The translations under genes and the position numbers were made by a program. From Cloacimonetes bacterium UBA5284 (lineage in GTDB: Bacteria > Cloacimonadota > Cloacimonadia > Cloacimonadales > Cloacimonadaceae), in the NCBI GenBank assembly GCA_002410505.1, contig DHSO01000014.1:1-17365 (forward strand): DNA of 17,365 bases, written 5' to 3'. The notes under the pieces were generated by a model. That model did not search any database and was not told the origin of the DNA. It saw only the letters and a list, made by a program, of their open reading frames with translations. This document shows positions 6,650 through 16,700 of this stretch, piece after piece. How positions within the stretch are numbered: position 1 is the stretch's first letter; every line of letters starts with the position of its first letter.

Positions 6650-7726
6650 AGAAGATATATCGTCTTGATTGCCTTGCTGCTGGCTCTGTTGAGCGCTTGC
6701 GGCAGAAAAGATAGTGAAGCTGCGCCCAAAGGCGGCCGGCGCGACGACAGCCAGTCCGTGATGGTAGAAGAACTGAGCCTGAGAGATATCGATGAGTATG
6801 TAAATGTATCCGGAAAACTTGAAGGTATCACAGATATCGTGATGAGCGCCGAGAGTTCGGGCAGAATACTCGAGCTATACAAAAAACTGGGCGATTATGT
6901 GGAAAAAGGGGAGCGCATCGGTAGATTGGAGAACGAGATATTGCAGATCCGTCTTCAGCAAGCTGAGGCAGCCTACAATGCGGCGGAGACCGGGCTGCAG
7001 AACGCTCAGAGAAATCTGGATTATGCTACACAAGCGCGGGAGCAGGAGCTGATCTCTGAGGCGGAATATAGCGCGAGCAACTCTGCTTTCAAAGGGGCAA
7101 AGGCTGCATTTGACGGTACTAAAGCCGGCTTGGAATCCGCCCGCTTGGCCTATGATAACTCCTATTTGCTGGCTGCGGAAAAAGGGCGCATATCGCAGCT
7201 ACACATCGCTTCGGGTCAATACATCAATATGGGTATGCCCATAGCTTCCATCACGGATGCTTCCACCCTCATTCTCAAAACCGGGGTGGGGGAATCTCAG
7301 ATCGGTAAATTGAAAGCGGGTCAATCGGCTGTGATCAGCCATTCCGGAAAGGAATATCGGGCTTCGGTAAGGGGCTTTGGCATTCGTCCCGTGACCGGTG
7401 GCGTGAACTACCCCCTCGAGCTGACTGTATCTGGTGGAAGCGGTTTACTGCCGGGGATGGTGGTATCCGCGAGGATCAAGACCAATACCTTCAAAAACTT
7501 GCTCTACACATCAATTACCAATGTGCAAAAAGAGTTTGACCGCGACTATGTGTATGTGGCACATATTGATGGCGATAAGACTGTGGCCGTACAGCGGGAT
7601 GTGCTACTCGGGCGCAGTGTATCGGAATTTGTGGAGATCCTGTCCGGATTGGAAGCGGGCGAGAAAATTGTGGTATCTGGCACAGAGAATCTGGAAAACG
7701 GATCACTTGTAAAAATACGGAATTAG
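6647..7726 (+). CDS. RND efflux periplasmic adaptor (membrane fusion) lipoprotein
   Basis: This periplasmic adaptor would link the inner-membrane pump to the TolC-type channel. Starting at TTG 6647 gives a 359-residue protein with a lipoprotein signal peptide and lipobox L15-S16-A17-C18, so it is probably lipid-anchored. In order it shows the first half of a lipoyl-like domain (about 62-93, SAESSGRILELYKKLGDYVE and KGERIGRLEN), an alpha-helical hairpin (about 97-170, alanine-, glutamine- and glutamate-rich), the second lipoyl half (about 175-205), a beta-barrel and a membrane-proximal domain reaching the C-terminus (LSGLEAGEKIVVSGTENL). This is the HlyD/AcrA-type layout. It lies between channel and pump genes with gaps of 10 and 9 bp. 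Confidence 0.93.
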   Translation: MRRYIVLIALLLALLSACGRKDSEAAPKGGRRDDSQSVMVEELSLRDIDEYVNVSGKLEGITDIVMSAESSGRILELYKKLGDYVEKGERIGRLENEILQIRLQQAEAAYNAAETGLQNAQRNLDYATQAREQELISEAEYSASNSAFKGAKAAFDGTKAGLESARLAYDNSYLLAAEKGRISQLHIASGQYINMGMPIASITDASTLILKTGVGESQIGKLKAGQSAVISHSGKEYRASVRGFGIRPVTGGVNYPLELTVSGGSGLLPGMVVSARIKTNTFKNLLYTSITNVQKEFDRDYVYVAHIDGDKTVAVQRDVLLGRSVSEFVEILSGLEAGEKIVVSGTENLENGSLVKIRN

Positions 7727-7735
7727 GGTGCAGGA

Positions 7736-10700
7736 ATGATATCAGTAGCCAAAAGCGCTCTTAAATACTCGATTCTGGTGAATATGCTCACCATAGCTGT
7801 GCTTATCTTCGGGCTTATAGCCATGATCAATCTGCCCCGGGAAGAGTATCCCGCCGTGGATTTTGGCACTACTCTGGTGGTGGTGGTTTATCCGGGTGTA
7901 TCGCCGGCCGAGATAGAGCAATTGATCGTGCACAAACTGGAAGTGGAACTGAGCGATCTGGATGATCTGGATTACATAGGAGCGACGGCGCAGGAAGGTC
8001 GCGCCACGATGCAGGTTGTTTTTACATCTGCAGTATCTCCGGATGAAGCGTTCGACCGCGTAAGCCGCGAGGTGGCAAAGGTCACAGACCTTCCGGACGA
8101 TGCCCTGGCGCCGGTCATCATCAGACTAAGCATGCGCGAAGTAAACCCAATCGCGCAGGTGGCGGTTAGCAGCAATGGCCTCTCTCCCATGGCTTTGAGA
8201 GAGATTGCCGATCGTTTGGAAGATGGGCTGCTGGAGATCACGGACATCTCGAAAGTGGAAACCATCGGAGCGAGAGAGCGGCAGATATGGGTGGATGCCG
8301 ATCAAAGCAGGCTGGATGCCTACGGGCTCAGTTTAAGCGATCTTTCCGCTGTATTGGGGGCCAGAAATCTGAATATGCCTGGTGGCACAGCTCGTTTTGA
8401 TAAGCTGGAGTTTTTGGTGCGTACTTTGGGGGAATTCAACGATTTGGATGAGATCAAAGAGCTGATAGTCGTTTCCGATGCCGGCGGTGGTTCCATCAAG
8501 ATCAAAGATGTGGCAAGCGTGCGCGATACCCTGGAAAAGCCCACCTCAATCGCCAAGCTGAATGGCGAGGAATCGGTCTCGATCTTCCTGTATAAAAAGG
8601 GGAGTGGCAATATCATCTCCATTATTGATGATGTGAAAGCTTACATAGCCGAGTTTGAGAGTAGCGTTCCCGGAATAGAAGTGAGCCTGCGCAACGATGG
8701 TTCTCTGGATGTAAAAAACGGGATCAATGCTCTTGGAAAAAGCGCTTTTATCGGAATCTTGCTGGTGTTTATCGCGCTGTTAGTCTTTTTGGGCTGGCGC
8801 AATGCAATGCTGGCCGCGTTTAGCATCCCGCTGTCCATTCTGATCGCCTTTATGGTGATTCCATATTTCGATATCACCCTGAACAATCTCACCATCTTTG
8901 GATTCATCATCGTGGTGGGCATGGTGGTGGACAATTCCATCGTGGTGCTGGAAAATATCCATCGCTTCAGAGAAGAAGGCTACTGTCACCGGGATTCCAT
9001 CGTAATGGGGGTGGATCAGGTAATCTGGCCGGTGTTCTCATCCACTTTGACTACATTGGCGGCTTTTCTGCCTCTGCTTTTGCTGGAAGGCATCATGGGC
9101 CAATTTTTGGGCGTGTTTCCGATTGTGGTGTCCCTCGCGCTGCTTGGCAGTTGGATCCAAAGTATGGTGGTATTGCCCAACAACGTGTTCCAGTTTGCCC
9201 ATAAAGAACCCAAAAAGGAGGATCGTAGCACGAAGCTGATCCAGCCACTGATTGCTTACTATCAAAGAGGTATTAAACACGCGCTAAAACACAGAAAGAT
9301 AACCATTTGGGGAACCGTGGCGCTGCTGCTGGTTTCTTTTGGAATCCTGGCTTCCGGGGCTATTCAGTTCGAGTTTTTCCCCACTACGCCATCACAGACT
9401 ATTCGCTTGCAGGTGCAGACTCCGATCGGCTCCACTATCGAAGAAACCGGCAAGATTGTAAGCCGGGTGGAAGAATTTATCCGCACTATGCCACAGAAAG
9501 ATGATGTGACCTACGTGGTGTCCAATGTGGGCGCGATGGGGGGAGATACCCAGCGTAGTTTTGTTTCCAATGCCGCTCAGATCAATATCGATCTGGTGGA
9601 TTTGAAAGAAATGAAATACAGCCATGAACAGATTCAGAACGCACTGAGAGCTTTCTGTGAAGATCTTCCCGGCTTGTATTCATACCGCTTTTCGCAAGGA
9701 CGCAGCGGTCCGCCCGTGGGAGACGATGTGGACATCCGCATCAAGGGACCCAGTCTGGAGCGTTTGGCCTATATCAGCGACATCATCAAAGGCTATCTCA
9801 GAGATATTCCCGGCGTTACGGATATCGACGATAGCTACGACGCCGGCAAGAGAGAAGTGCGGATATTGCCGGATCACGATAAACTGGCCATCTACGGGCT
9901 TTCTGTGGCGCAGATTGCGGGCACAATCCGCATGGCATCCACCGGCAGCGAAGTGAGCCAGTATCGTGGTGATGGGGTGGATGAATTCCCCTTGATCCTG
10001 AAGATGCAGGATATCTACACTCAAGACATCGAAAACTTGAAAGACCTGAAGATTCGCACCCGCATGGGAGAACTGATCGCGATCAGAGAATTGGCAGATT
10101 TTGAGATTGCCTCCTCAATATCGCGCATTGAGCATCGGGATGGTGATCGCTTACTGCAAGTTACAGCCAGTGTGAGCACTTATGAAGAAGATGGGAAAAA
10201 CAAGCGCCGCACCCCCTCGGAAGTGCAAAACATCCTGGCGGGACGCAGTTTTGGAGATAACGAGGGGCTCTTGGCGAATTTCTCTCAACGCTTCCCGGGC
10301 TATACCTACGAATTTGGCGGAGTGCAGGAAGAGCAGCGCAAGAGCTATTCATCCCTGGGGAGATTGTTTGTTCTGGCTTTACTGCTCATCTATACCATCC
10401 TGGCAAGTCAGTTCCGCAGTTATGTGCAACCCGTTGTTGTGATGCTGAGCATACCCTTTGCCTTTATCGGTGTGATATTCGGTTTGTTGATCACCGGGCT
10501 GCCCTTTTCGTTGAACACCCTGATATCGGTGGTGGCACTGGCGGGAGTGGTGGTAAACAACGCTATTATCCTTATCGATTTCATCAATCAGGAACGGGAC
10601 AAAGGAGTGGATCGCTGGCACGCTATCATCCAAAGCGGATCGGTACGTTTGCGCCCCATCATACTTACTACCACCACAACAGTTGCCGGCATGCTGCCGC

Positions 10701-10912
10701 TGGTCTTTTCCACCGATCCCTCATCACAGGCATGGCGTCCCCTGGCCGTTAGTTTCACCTTTGGTCTGCTCTTTGCCGCGATGCTTACCTTGTTCATAAT
10801 CCCGGTGATATATTCCATGGTGGATTCCTTTTTCGGAAAACTGGGCTTGACCAGATTCAAGGAGCATAAAAAGTTTACCGAAGTAATGGAATGTAAAACG
10901 ATAGAAGACTAA
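7736..10912 (+). CDS. RND-family efflux pump, HAE1/AcrB-like
   Basis: This is a 1058-residue inner-membrane proton-driven exporter, normally a trimer, with the usual 12 membrane segments and two large periplasmic loops (about 31-330 and 541-870). The fourth-segment signature is GMVVDNSIVVLENI (395-408): D399 matches the first of the two AcrB relay aspartates, while the second position is N400. In the tenth segment GVVVNNAIILIDF (937-949) has asparagine at 941, where AcrB has its relay lysine. The D-N/N-N combination is, to my knowledge, common in a large branch of HAE1-like pumps in FCB bacteria and spirochaetes. The heavy-metal (CzcA/CnrA) signature with DG after VD is absent, so metal export is not indicated. 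It completes the channel-adaptor-pump set. Substrates might be drugs, lipids or detergents, which sequence cannot decide. Confidence 0.93.
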   Translation: MISVAKSALKYSILVNMLTIAVLIFGLIAMINLPREEYPAVDFGTTLVVVVYPGVSPAEIEQLIVHKLEVELSDLDDLDYIGATAQEGRATMQVVFTSAVSPDEAFDRVSREVAKVTDLPDDALAPVIIRLSMREVNPIAQVAVSSNGLSPMALREIADRLEDGLLEITDISKVETIGARERQIWVDADQSRLDAYGLSLSDLSAVLGARNLNMPGGTARFDKLEFLVRTLGEFNDLDEIKELIVVSDAGGGSIKIKDVASVRDTLEKPTSIAKLNGEESVSIFLYKKGSGNIISIIDDVKAYIAEFESSVPGIEVSLRNDGSLDVKNGINALGKSAFIGILLVFIALLVFLGWRNAMLAAFSIPLSILIAFMVIPYFDITLNNLTIFGFIIVVGMVVDNSIVVLENIHRFREEGYCHRDSIVMGVDQVIWPVFSSTLTTLAAFLPLLLLEGIMGQFLGVFPIVVSLALLGSWIQSMVVLPNNVFQFAHKEPKKEDRSTKLIQPLIAYYQRGIKHALKHRKITIWGTVALLLVSFGILASGAIQFEFFPTTPSQTIRLQVQTPIGSTIEETGKIVSRVEEFIRTMPQKDDVTYVVSNVGAMGGDTQRSFVSNAAQINIDLVDLKEMKYSHEQIQNALRAFCEDLPGLYSYRFSQGRSGPPVGDDVDIRIKGPSLERLAYISDIIKGYLRDIPGVTDIDDSYDAGKREVRILPDHDKLAIYGLSVAQIAGTIRMASTGSEVSQYRGDGVDEFPLILKMQDIYTQDIENLKDLKIRTRMGELIAIRELADFEIASSISRIEHRDGDRLLQVTASVSTYEEDGKNKRRTPSEVQNILAGRSFGDNEGLLANFSQRFPGYTYEFGGVQEEQRKSYSSLGRLFVLALLLIYTILASQFRSYVQPVVVMLSIPFAFIGVIFGLLITGLPFSLNTLISVVALAGVVVNNAIILIDFINQERDKGVDRWHAIIQSGSVRLRPIILTTTTTVAGMLPLVFSTDPSSQAWRPLAVSFTFGLLFAAMLTLFIIPVIYSMVDSFFGKLGLTRFKEHKKFTEVMECKTIED

Positions 10913-10922
10913 AGGAGAACAG

Positions 10923-11450
10923 ATGCAGGCTTATAAAGGCTGGGTTCACAGCTGGCCCGTGCTTAGTGCGATGATCCAATTTGCGCTTTTGGGCACTTTG
11001 GGAGAGATTGTATCCAAGTGGATCATTCAAAAGAACTTCAGATATCCCTTTGGAATATGGTTAACTCTGTGGAAGATGCTGGTGTGGGCGATGCTGGCTG
11101 TCGGGATCAAATATGCTTTTAAAGGCTTCGGCGGATTCTTGCAGGTTCTCATCGACGCAGGTATGTGGCCTCGCTTCAGTGAAGGCGGTTTTGGCTACGC
11201 CTTATCGCTGTCCGCGCTCATGAATCTGCAATTTGGCCTCACTCTGGTGCTATTGCACCGGGTGCTGGATAACATCCCTGAAAAGGAAAAGAACTGGAAA
11301 AACATGGATAAGAGCATGTATAGTCTGCTCTGGTTCTGGATTCCGGCACACACCGTTACTTTCCTGATGCCGGACGCACTCAGGATAGGCTTGGCTGCTG
11401 TGTGGTCCGTGGCTTTGGGGCTTATCCTTGGATTCTACAACCGAAAATAA
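10923..11450 (+). CDS. Uncharacterised four-helix membrane protein (possible Mpv17/PMP22-like)
   Basis: The 175-residue product has about four hydrophobic segments (roughly 12-32, 46-66, 86-112, 134-170). AGGAG at 10913-10917 precedes the ATG by 5-6 bases. The gene begins 10 bp after the pump stop and its end overlaps ComEC by 23 bp, so it belongs to the same transcript. I do not recognise a bacterial family with confidence. The spacing of short motifs resembles eukaryotic Mpv17/PMP22 proteins: a PVLSAMIQFALLGTLGEIVSKW start like their PVLT...LGD..AQ, and WFWIPAHTVTFLMPDALRI, which follows the W-x-WP...NF..VP..R pattern. This is a pattern-level impression only. No catalytic residues are evident. 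A pump accessory or an unrelated operon passenger are both possible. Confidence 0.7.
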   Translation: MQAYKGWVHSWPVLSAMIQFALLGTLGEIVSKWIIQKNFRYPFGIWLTLWKMLVWAMLAVGIKYAFKGFGGFLQVLIDAGMWPRFSEGGFGYALSLSALMNLQFGLTLVLLHRVLDNIPEKEKNWKNMDKSMYSLLWFWIPAHTVTFLMPDALRIGLAAVWSVALGLILGFYNRK

Positions 11451-13704
11451 GCCAATAAGCCATTCCTCGCGGCTACCCAGCCCCATGCTGTTACCGGTTA
11501 TCTTTTGGGTAGCGGGCATCATCGTGGGGCGCTGGTTGCAATTACCCTCTGCGGGGATTGTCGCCTTCGCTATGGGGCTTCTGTGTGCAGCCATACTACT
11601 GAAGAATTTGCGCTCTATACTTATCCTTATGCTGTTCTTCAGCTTTGGCGCGCTTCGCTATGAGGCAGGCAGGAGTCGACCATCCGAACTCATCGATATC
11701 TTGCAACGCAGGAATGAAATCCAGCAAATGATCCGATATCGCATCGATACCAAACTGGCGGATAATGTGTATCAAGCTTCTGTGCAAGAAATTGCCGGCA
11801 TCGATATTGAGGAAAAAGTGCTGCTGTATTATCATAGTGAGCTGAAAATAGGACACATATACAGCTCTCTTTCGATGCTGGAGCCAAGCTTCAGCGATCC
11901 CCTGCTGGACATCTACCCCCAACGCTTCAGGGCCATACTGCGTCCGGTGCTGCCGCCCCAAGAACAGGATTCGGAGCAAAAACTCGATCCTGTATCCAGA
12001 CTGAGAAAGCTATTGCAAGATCGGCTGGATGAGCATCTGGGTATCTATTCTCCCATCGCAAAAGCCCTGCTGCTAAGCGATACCGGTTTCAAACGGGAGC
12101 ATCGCGTAGAGCTCAGCCGTGCCGGCATCACGCATTTGATCGTGGTGAGTGGTCTGCATGTAATGATGTTGAGCCTTATCATCATGGTGATCTTGCGGCT
12201 ATTTATCCCAATGCGCCTGGCAGAACTGCTGTTTATGCTATTTCTGCTCTTTTTTGCGGCTTTGAACAACTGGGCGCCGCCTATCCTCAGGGCAATGCTC
12301 ATGCTGGATCTGCTGGTTCTGGCCCGCTGGATGTCACGGCGTTTGGCTGCAGCACAGAATCTGTCTGTATCGTTGTTTATCATTACCATGATCAATCCGG
12401 CAGAATTGTTTCAACTGGGGCTGCAACTGTCTTATCTCAGTGTCGCGCTCATCGTCTTTGCCTTACCACATATCAGGCATGGCGCCAAAACGGTGATTGG
12501 CAAGACTACCGGGATTTTGGCAAATTATCTGCTGATCAGCTTTGTGGTAGGCTTGGGGATAGCTCCACTGACTCTGTACTATTTTGGTTCTGCATCGCTG
12601 AACGGCATTATCGCCAATCTTCTGGGCCTTCCTTTGATGACTATGCTGCTGGTGCTTTCCATCATCGTGCCAATCCTGCCCTTGGGCATATTTGTAACAG
12701 CATTCCAAGGCTTTGCCGATCTTTGGCAATACTGGCTGGATTTCTGTGCGGGATTGCCCCTTTTCCTAGAAGCATACTGGTTGTCTTTGGCTCAAGCACT
12801 GGCTTTGGGCTGTGGTATATTCCTCTTCATTTTGCTCATCAAAGGCCGCTTTCGCCTGTTTTTTAGAGCTTTGATACCTCTCGCTGCGGCCATTGCCATA
12901 CTGCTGCTGCTGCCCGTGTCTCACAAAGATGAGGTGATCTTTTTCAACGCGGGGGTGGCAGATTGCAGTTTGATCTTTGATGACATGGGGAATTCTATGA
13001 TGATCGACACCGGCGGGATACCGGGTTCACGCGCAGAAACTGATCTGAGCATAGAGGCTACAGATGAATCGTGGATGAAGAATAAGCTGCTGGTATGGCT
13101 GGCGCGAAACCGGATTCGGAGGCTTGATTATCTGATGATTACTCATTTGCACACCGACCACGCCGGGGGCATGACCGGCGTTTTAAGCAGCCTTGATGTG
13201 GGTAACCTGATTATCTCAGAACATGATCTGGATAGTCCAATCTGGGAAAACCTGCAAACTCAATTGAAACTGGAAGATACAAACATAATCTGCGTGAAGG
13301 ATAGCACCAGCATCGCTTTCGGGAACCGCCGTCTGAAGATCCTGCATCCGGATTCTCGCTACACCGATACTGATATCAACAACCAATCTATCGTCTGCCG
13401 ATACGATACCGATGAGCTTAGTTTCCTGTTTACCGGTGACATCGAAAAAGAGGCAGAAGCATGGTTGGTGGATCACTATCCGGAAGAACTCAAGGCCGAT
13501 ATCCTGAAGGTAGCTCATCACGGCTCCCGGGGTTCTTCATCGGCCGTATTTCTGGATGCGGTGAAGCCTATTGAGGCTGTGTTTCTCTGCTCAAAGCGTA
13601 ATGTGTATGGCTTTCCCCACCAAGAGGTCATTTCGCGTCTGAACAGCTTGGGAACCCGCCTGCGTTTCAGCTACAACGGTTCGATCCGTTACAGTACAAA
13701 ATAG
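11428..13704 (+). CDS. comEC: ComEC/Rec2-family DNA uptake channel with metallo-beta-lactamase domain
   Basis: ComEC forms the inner-membrane channel through which single-stranded DNA enters during natural transformation. The 758-residue protein has an N-terminal membrane and OB-like region (about 20-175), then the competence domain with its signature HLIVVSGLHVMMLSL (236-250) and PPILRAMLM (284-292). A C-terminal metallo-beta-lactamase-like domain follows (about 500-758) with H573-x-H575-x-D577-H578, D671 and HHGS (697-700). The domain begins FFNAGVADCSLI, a variant of the usual DVGQGDA. The later usual HP is FP (729-730), followed by H731. I chose TTG 11428 because GGGG lies 7 bases upstream. 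ATG 11485 is the alternative and lacks a site. It overlaps the preceding gene by 23 bp. No comEA or pilus gene is in the window. Confidence 0.92.
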   Translation: MDSTTENKPISHSSRLPSPMLLPVIFWVAGIIVGRWLQLPSAGIVAFAMGLLCAAILLKNLRSILILMLFFSFGALRYEAGRSRPSELIDILQRRNEIQQMIRYRIDTKLADNVYQASVQEIAGIDIEEKVLLYYHSELKIGHIYSSLSMLEPSFSDPLLDIYPQRFRAILRPVLPPQEQDSEQKLDPVSRLRKLLQDRLDEHLGIYSPIAKALLLSDTGFKREHRVELSRAGITHLIVVSGLHVMMLSLIIMVILRLFIPMRLAELLFMLFLLFFAALNNWAPPILRAMLMLDLLVLARWMSRRLAAAQNLSVSLFIITMINPAELFQLGLQLSYLSVALIVFALPHIRHGAKTVIGKTTGILANYLLISFVVGLGIAPLTLYYFGSASLNGIIANLLGLPLMTMLLVLSIIVPILPLGIFVTAFQGFADLWQYWLDFCAGLPLFLEAYWLSLAQALALGCGIFLFILLIKGRFRLFFRALIPLAAAIAILLLLPVSHKDEVIFFNAGVADCSLIFDDMGNSMMIDTGGIPGSRAETDLSIEATDESWMKNKLLVWLARNRIRRLDYLMITHLHTDHAGGMTGVLSSLDVGNLIISEHDLDSPIWENLQTQLKLEDTNIICVKDSTSIAFGNRRLKILHPDSRYTDTDINNQSIVCRYDTDELSFLFTGDIEKEAEAWLVDHYPEELKADILKVAHHGSRGSSSAVFLDAVKPIEAVFLCSKRNVYGFPHQEVISRLNSLGTRLRFSYNGSIRYSTK

Positions 13705-13710
13705 ACTCAC

Positions 13711-13745
13711 AAAAAGCAGCCCCGCCATACCTGACGGGGCTTTGA
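13711..13745. terminator. Bidirectional intrinsic terminator between converging genes
   Basis: A GC-rich stem (AGCCCCG at 13718-13724 with CGGGGCT at 13735-13741, 10-base loop) has T-rich sequence after it on the plus strand and five A before it (13711-13715). It can therefore end both ComEC transcription and, on the other strand, the large surface-protein gene. Confidence 0.85.
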
Positions 13746-13765
13746 TTCTTTCTTCCGAATAATGC

Positions 13766-16700
13766 TTATTTCATGAGGGTGATTTTCTTTATGGTATTGA
13801 ATCCCGGAGCTTTCATCTTTACAAGGTAAGAGCCGGTGGCTACGGTTCTGCCGCCCGCGTCTTTACCATCCCATATTACTTTATAGGAGGCTGATTCTTT
13901 GGTTTCTGATACCAGAGTGCGAACTCTCTGACCCTTGGCATTGTAAATATCCAGGCTTACGGGACCCGGTTCGGCGATGTCGAAGGATATGGTGATAGCG
14001 GGATTGAAGGGATTGGGATAGGCATTCTTTAAAGCGGTTACCAGGATTACTTCCGGGGTTTCTCCGCCTATGACTGCCACCGCAACCTTGATTGAATTTG
14101 TGAATGTGGCCACGCCATCGATATCCTGCATCTGAAGCCAATAATAATACTCACCGGGGTGAGGGACACTGTTGTCCGTAAACACATAACTGGTGCTGGT
14201 TGAAGTATTGGTGGCATCTACGAGAGGGCTCACTATCTCAGCCAAGTCCAAGTCGTTTGCTTCGCAGCGCAATACATAGAATCCCTGTACACCGGTTTCA
14301 CTTTGAGTGGTCCAGTTGATTCTTACCTTCGAATCGCTCACCACCGTAGCAGTGAAACTGGAAAGAACTACGGGCAGGGTGTCTCCTGATTCATCGTTTG
14401 TGATCATTTCCAGGCTATAAGCGCCCTTATCGTTCTTTTTCATAGAGTTTATTGTAACAGTAAAGGTTTGGGCACTGGTATCGATCCCGCCGGAACCCAG
14501 AGATATCAGGGCTCCGCCGTTTATTCTGTAACCAATATCGGTGGGATCGTATCCCAAACCGGCGTAAGACATGGTGAAGGTTCCCACACCGATTGTCTGA
14601 TTGTCGAAGTCCAAAAGATAACTAAGACCCTCAGGAGCGCTGCCAAGGCTTACTGTTACGTTCACCACGTTGTTTGCTCCGGGCGCGAAACTTGCCGGAT
14701 CGATGGTAAGTGCCGGTGTGATGTCGCCCAGAGTGCCCATATTAACCGATGCAGGATTGCTGTCGGTAATCTCGATGCTGCCGCTGCCATCAAAGGCTTG
14801 ATCTGTGGCAACTTGCTGAGTAAGGGAATAATCGCTGTATTCGTTATCGGCGTCTTTACTCCGCATACGTACAAAGTAGTCGGTGTCTTCGGCCAGTCCG
14901 GTGAGCACGTATGAGCTAGCGGAGGCATCGATGGCCAGGTTCTCATATCCGCTTACAAAAGAAGAGAAGCTGTTATTTGTGGAAAGATCGAGACTATAGC
15001 CTGCGGCATCTTCCACCGCGTTCCAATTTACCCTGATAGTGCCGGTTGTAGTAGTTGACGGCAGTAAAACAGGTGCCGATATGGGCTCTTCGTCCAGAGT
15101 AACAGTAACAGTATAGCTTGTGGTGGAACCATCTGTAGCGCTGAGTGTATAGCTGAGCGGGCTGCTGAAATCGTTTGAGCTTACACCGCTGCTTTGAGTA
15201 ACTTCGCCTACTTTAACACTAATACCGGCGGGAACCGTGAATGTAGCCACCAAGCCGGTAGGATCTGCATCATAAGGTAGCAGCAAATCTACGGTCCCGG
15301 CATCATGGTCGATTACTCCGTCTACGCCAAGGACGGCAAAGGCAGAGATAGCCATCGGCGTGGCACCCACATTGGTGCTTTGAGGATCTTCCGTGACAGA
15401 TGTGTTGTTGTAATCCGCTACGATGTAATATGAGTATGAAGTGCCATTCTGTGCTGTTGTATCATTGAAGTTATATGCCCCTTTGCCCGCGCTGTAGTTC
15501 ACTTGAGTAAGCAAGCTGTTGTTCCGATAGATGATAAATGCCGCCAGCTTTGATGCCGATTGCAAGCCTTCAGGCGCGTCCCAGGTAAGAGAAACGCTGT
15601 TGTTACCCACAGAATCCCTGGCAAAATTCGTGATGGGATTATTGGCAAAATCTATCATAAAACCGGTTGGCGAAGTGAGTGGATCGGTCTGGCCCACCAT
15701 CTGGTCCGCCGGTATCGTTACGCGTAAAGTCGAAGTGTTCAAAATGGATGAGTTGAGCTCATGATAGATGGCTTGGCCACTGATGCTGAAGCGAATCTGA
15801 GTATTTGATACGCGAGTGATGGTGCCTACCGAGAGTCCTGCGGGAAGATCGCTTACAGTAATTCCATTAACCGTAGAATTGAATTGGCCATTACTGATGT
15901 TTACGATAATTTCCCCATCAAGGCTGCCATCGTTAGTCACACTTTCGTTCAGAAGATTAGTCGCAGGATCGATAGATATGGAAGAGCCTTGCATTATTTG
16001 ATTGGTGGCCGAGCTAAAGGCAGGCTCACCTTCCAAAACACCGGTTTTAGCCATCGGGATTACCCTCAATTTGATGAATCTACCCAGATCATCATCGGTG
16101 ATTGTATAAAATAGATCTGTAGCGCCTACGATAGTAACATAGTATCCATCTGGATTTGCATCAGTGGAACGCATCCATTGATAAGTGGAAGAATCCTCTA
16201 GGTCGCTATCGGCGTCTGAATAAATATAGCTTCCTGTTAAAGTCTGTCCTACTCTGGGGACAAGAGGCGGATCTATAAGGGATACGGTTGCGGTGGGGGC
16301 GGTGTTGGTATCAAGAATTATGTATCCATAATCTCCGCTTGAGTACACAATTGAACTAAATACCGAGTTGAACATGCCGTCATCACCGTAGATTTGAGTG
16401 CGTACCTTGAAACTGTCATACCCCGCAGGTGGCTCAGGCAGAACAAAGGTCAATGATTTAGTGTTTACCACACCGTTTGTTACTGATTGGTCAATAAAAG
16501 TGCTTGTTGTAGCATCCTGAGTAGTGGATGACCCTGTCCCATCATCACCTGCATACCAATAAATACGGATTTTATTCAGATTAGCTGAACCCAAAGATGC
16601 ACCCTGGATGAGCCCCTCAAATTCGTCAAATTCGGTTGGAATAAAGCTGTAGGTAACAGTAATAGTATCGCCGGCTCTGGCCTCTTGTGATCTGTCCTCT

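Noticed and set aside
7736..10912. Heavy-metal (CzcA/CnrA) class for the RND pump
   Set aside because: The segment-4 signature reads VDNSIVVLEN. The VDGAV-type signature of metal pumps is absent.
14468..14914. 148-codon open frame antisense to the surface-protein gene
   Set aside because: It is a shadow of a long, clearly coding minus-strand frame. Its sequence resembles no domain and lacks a start site.
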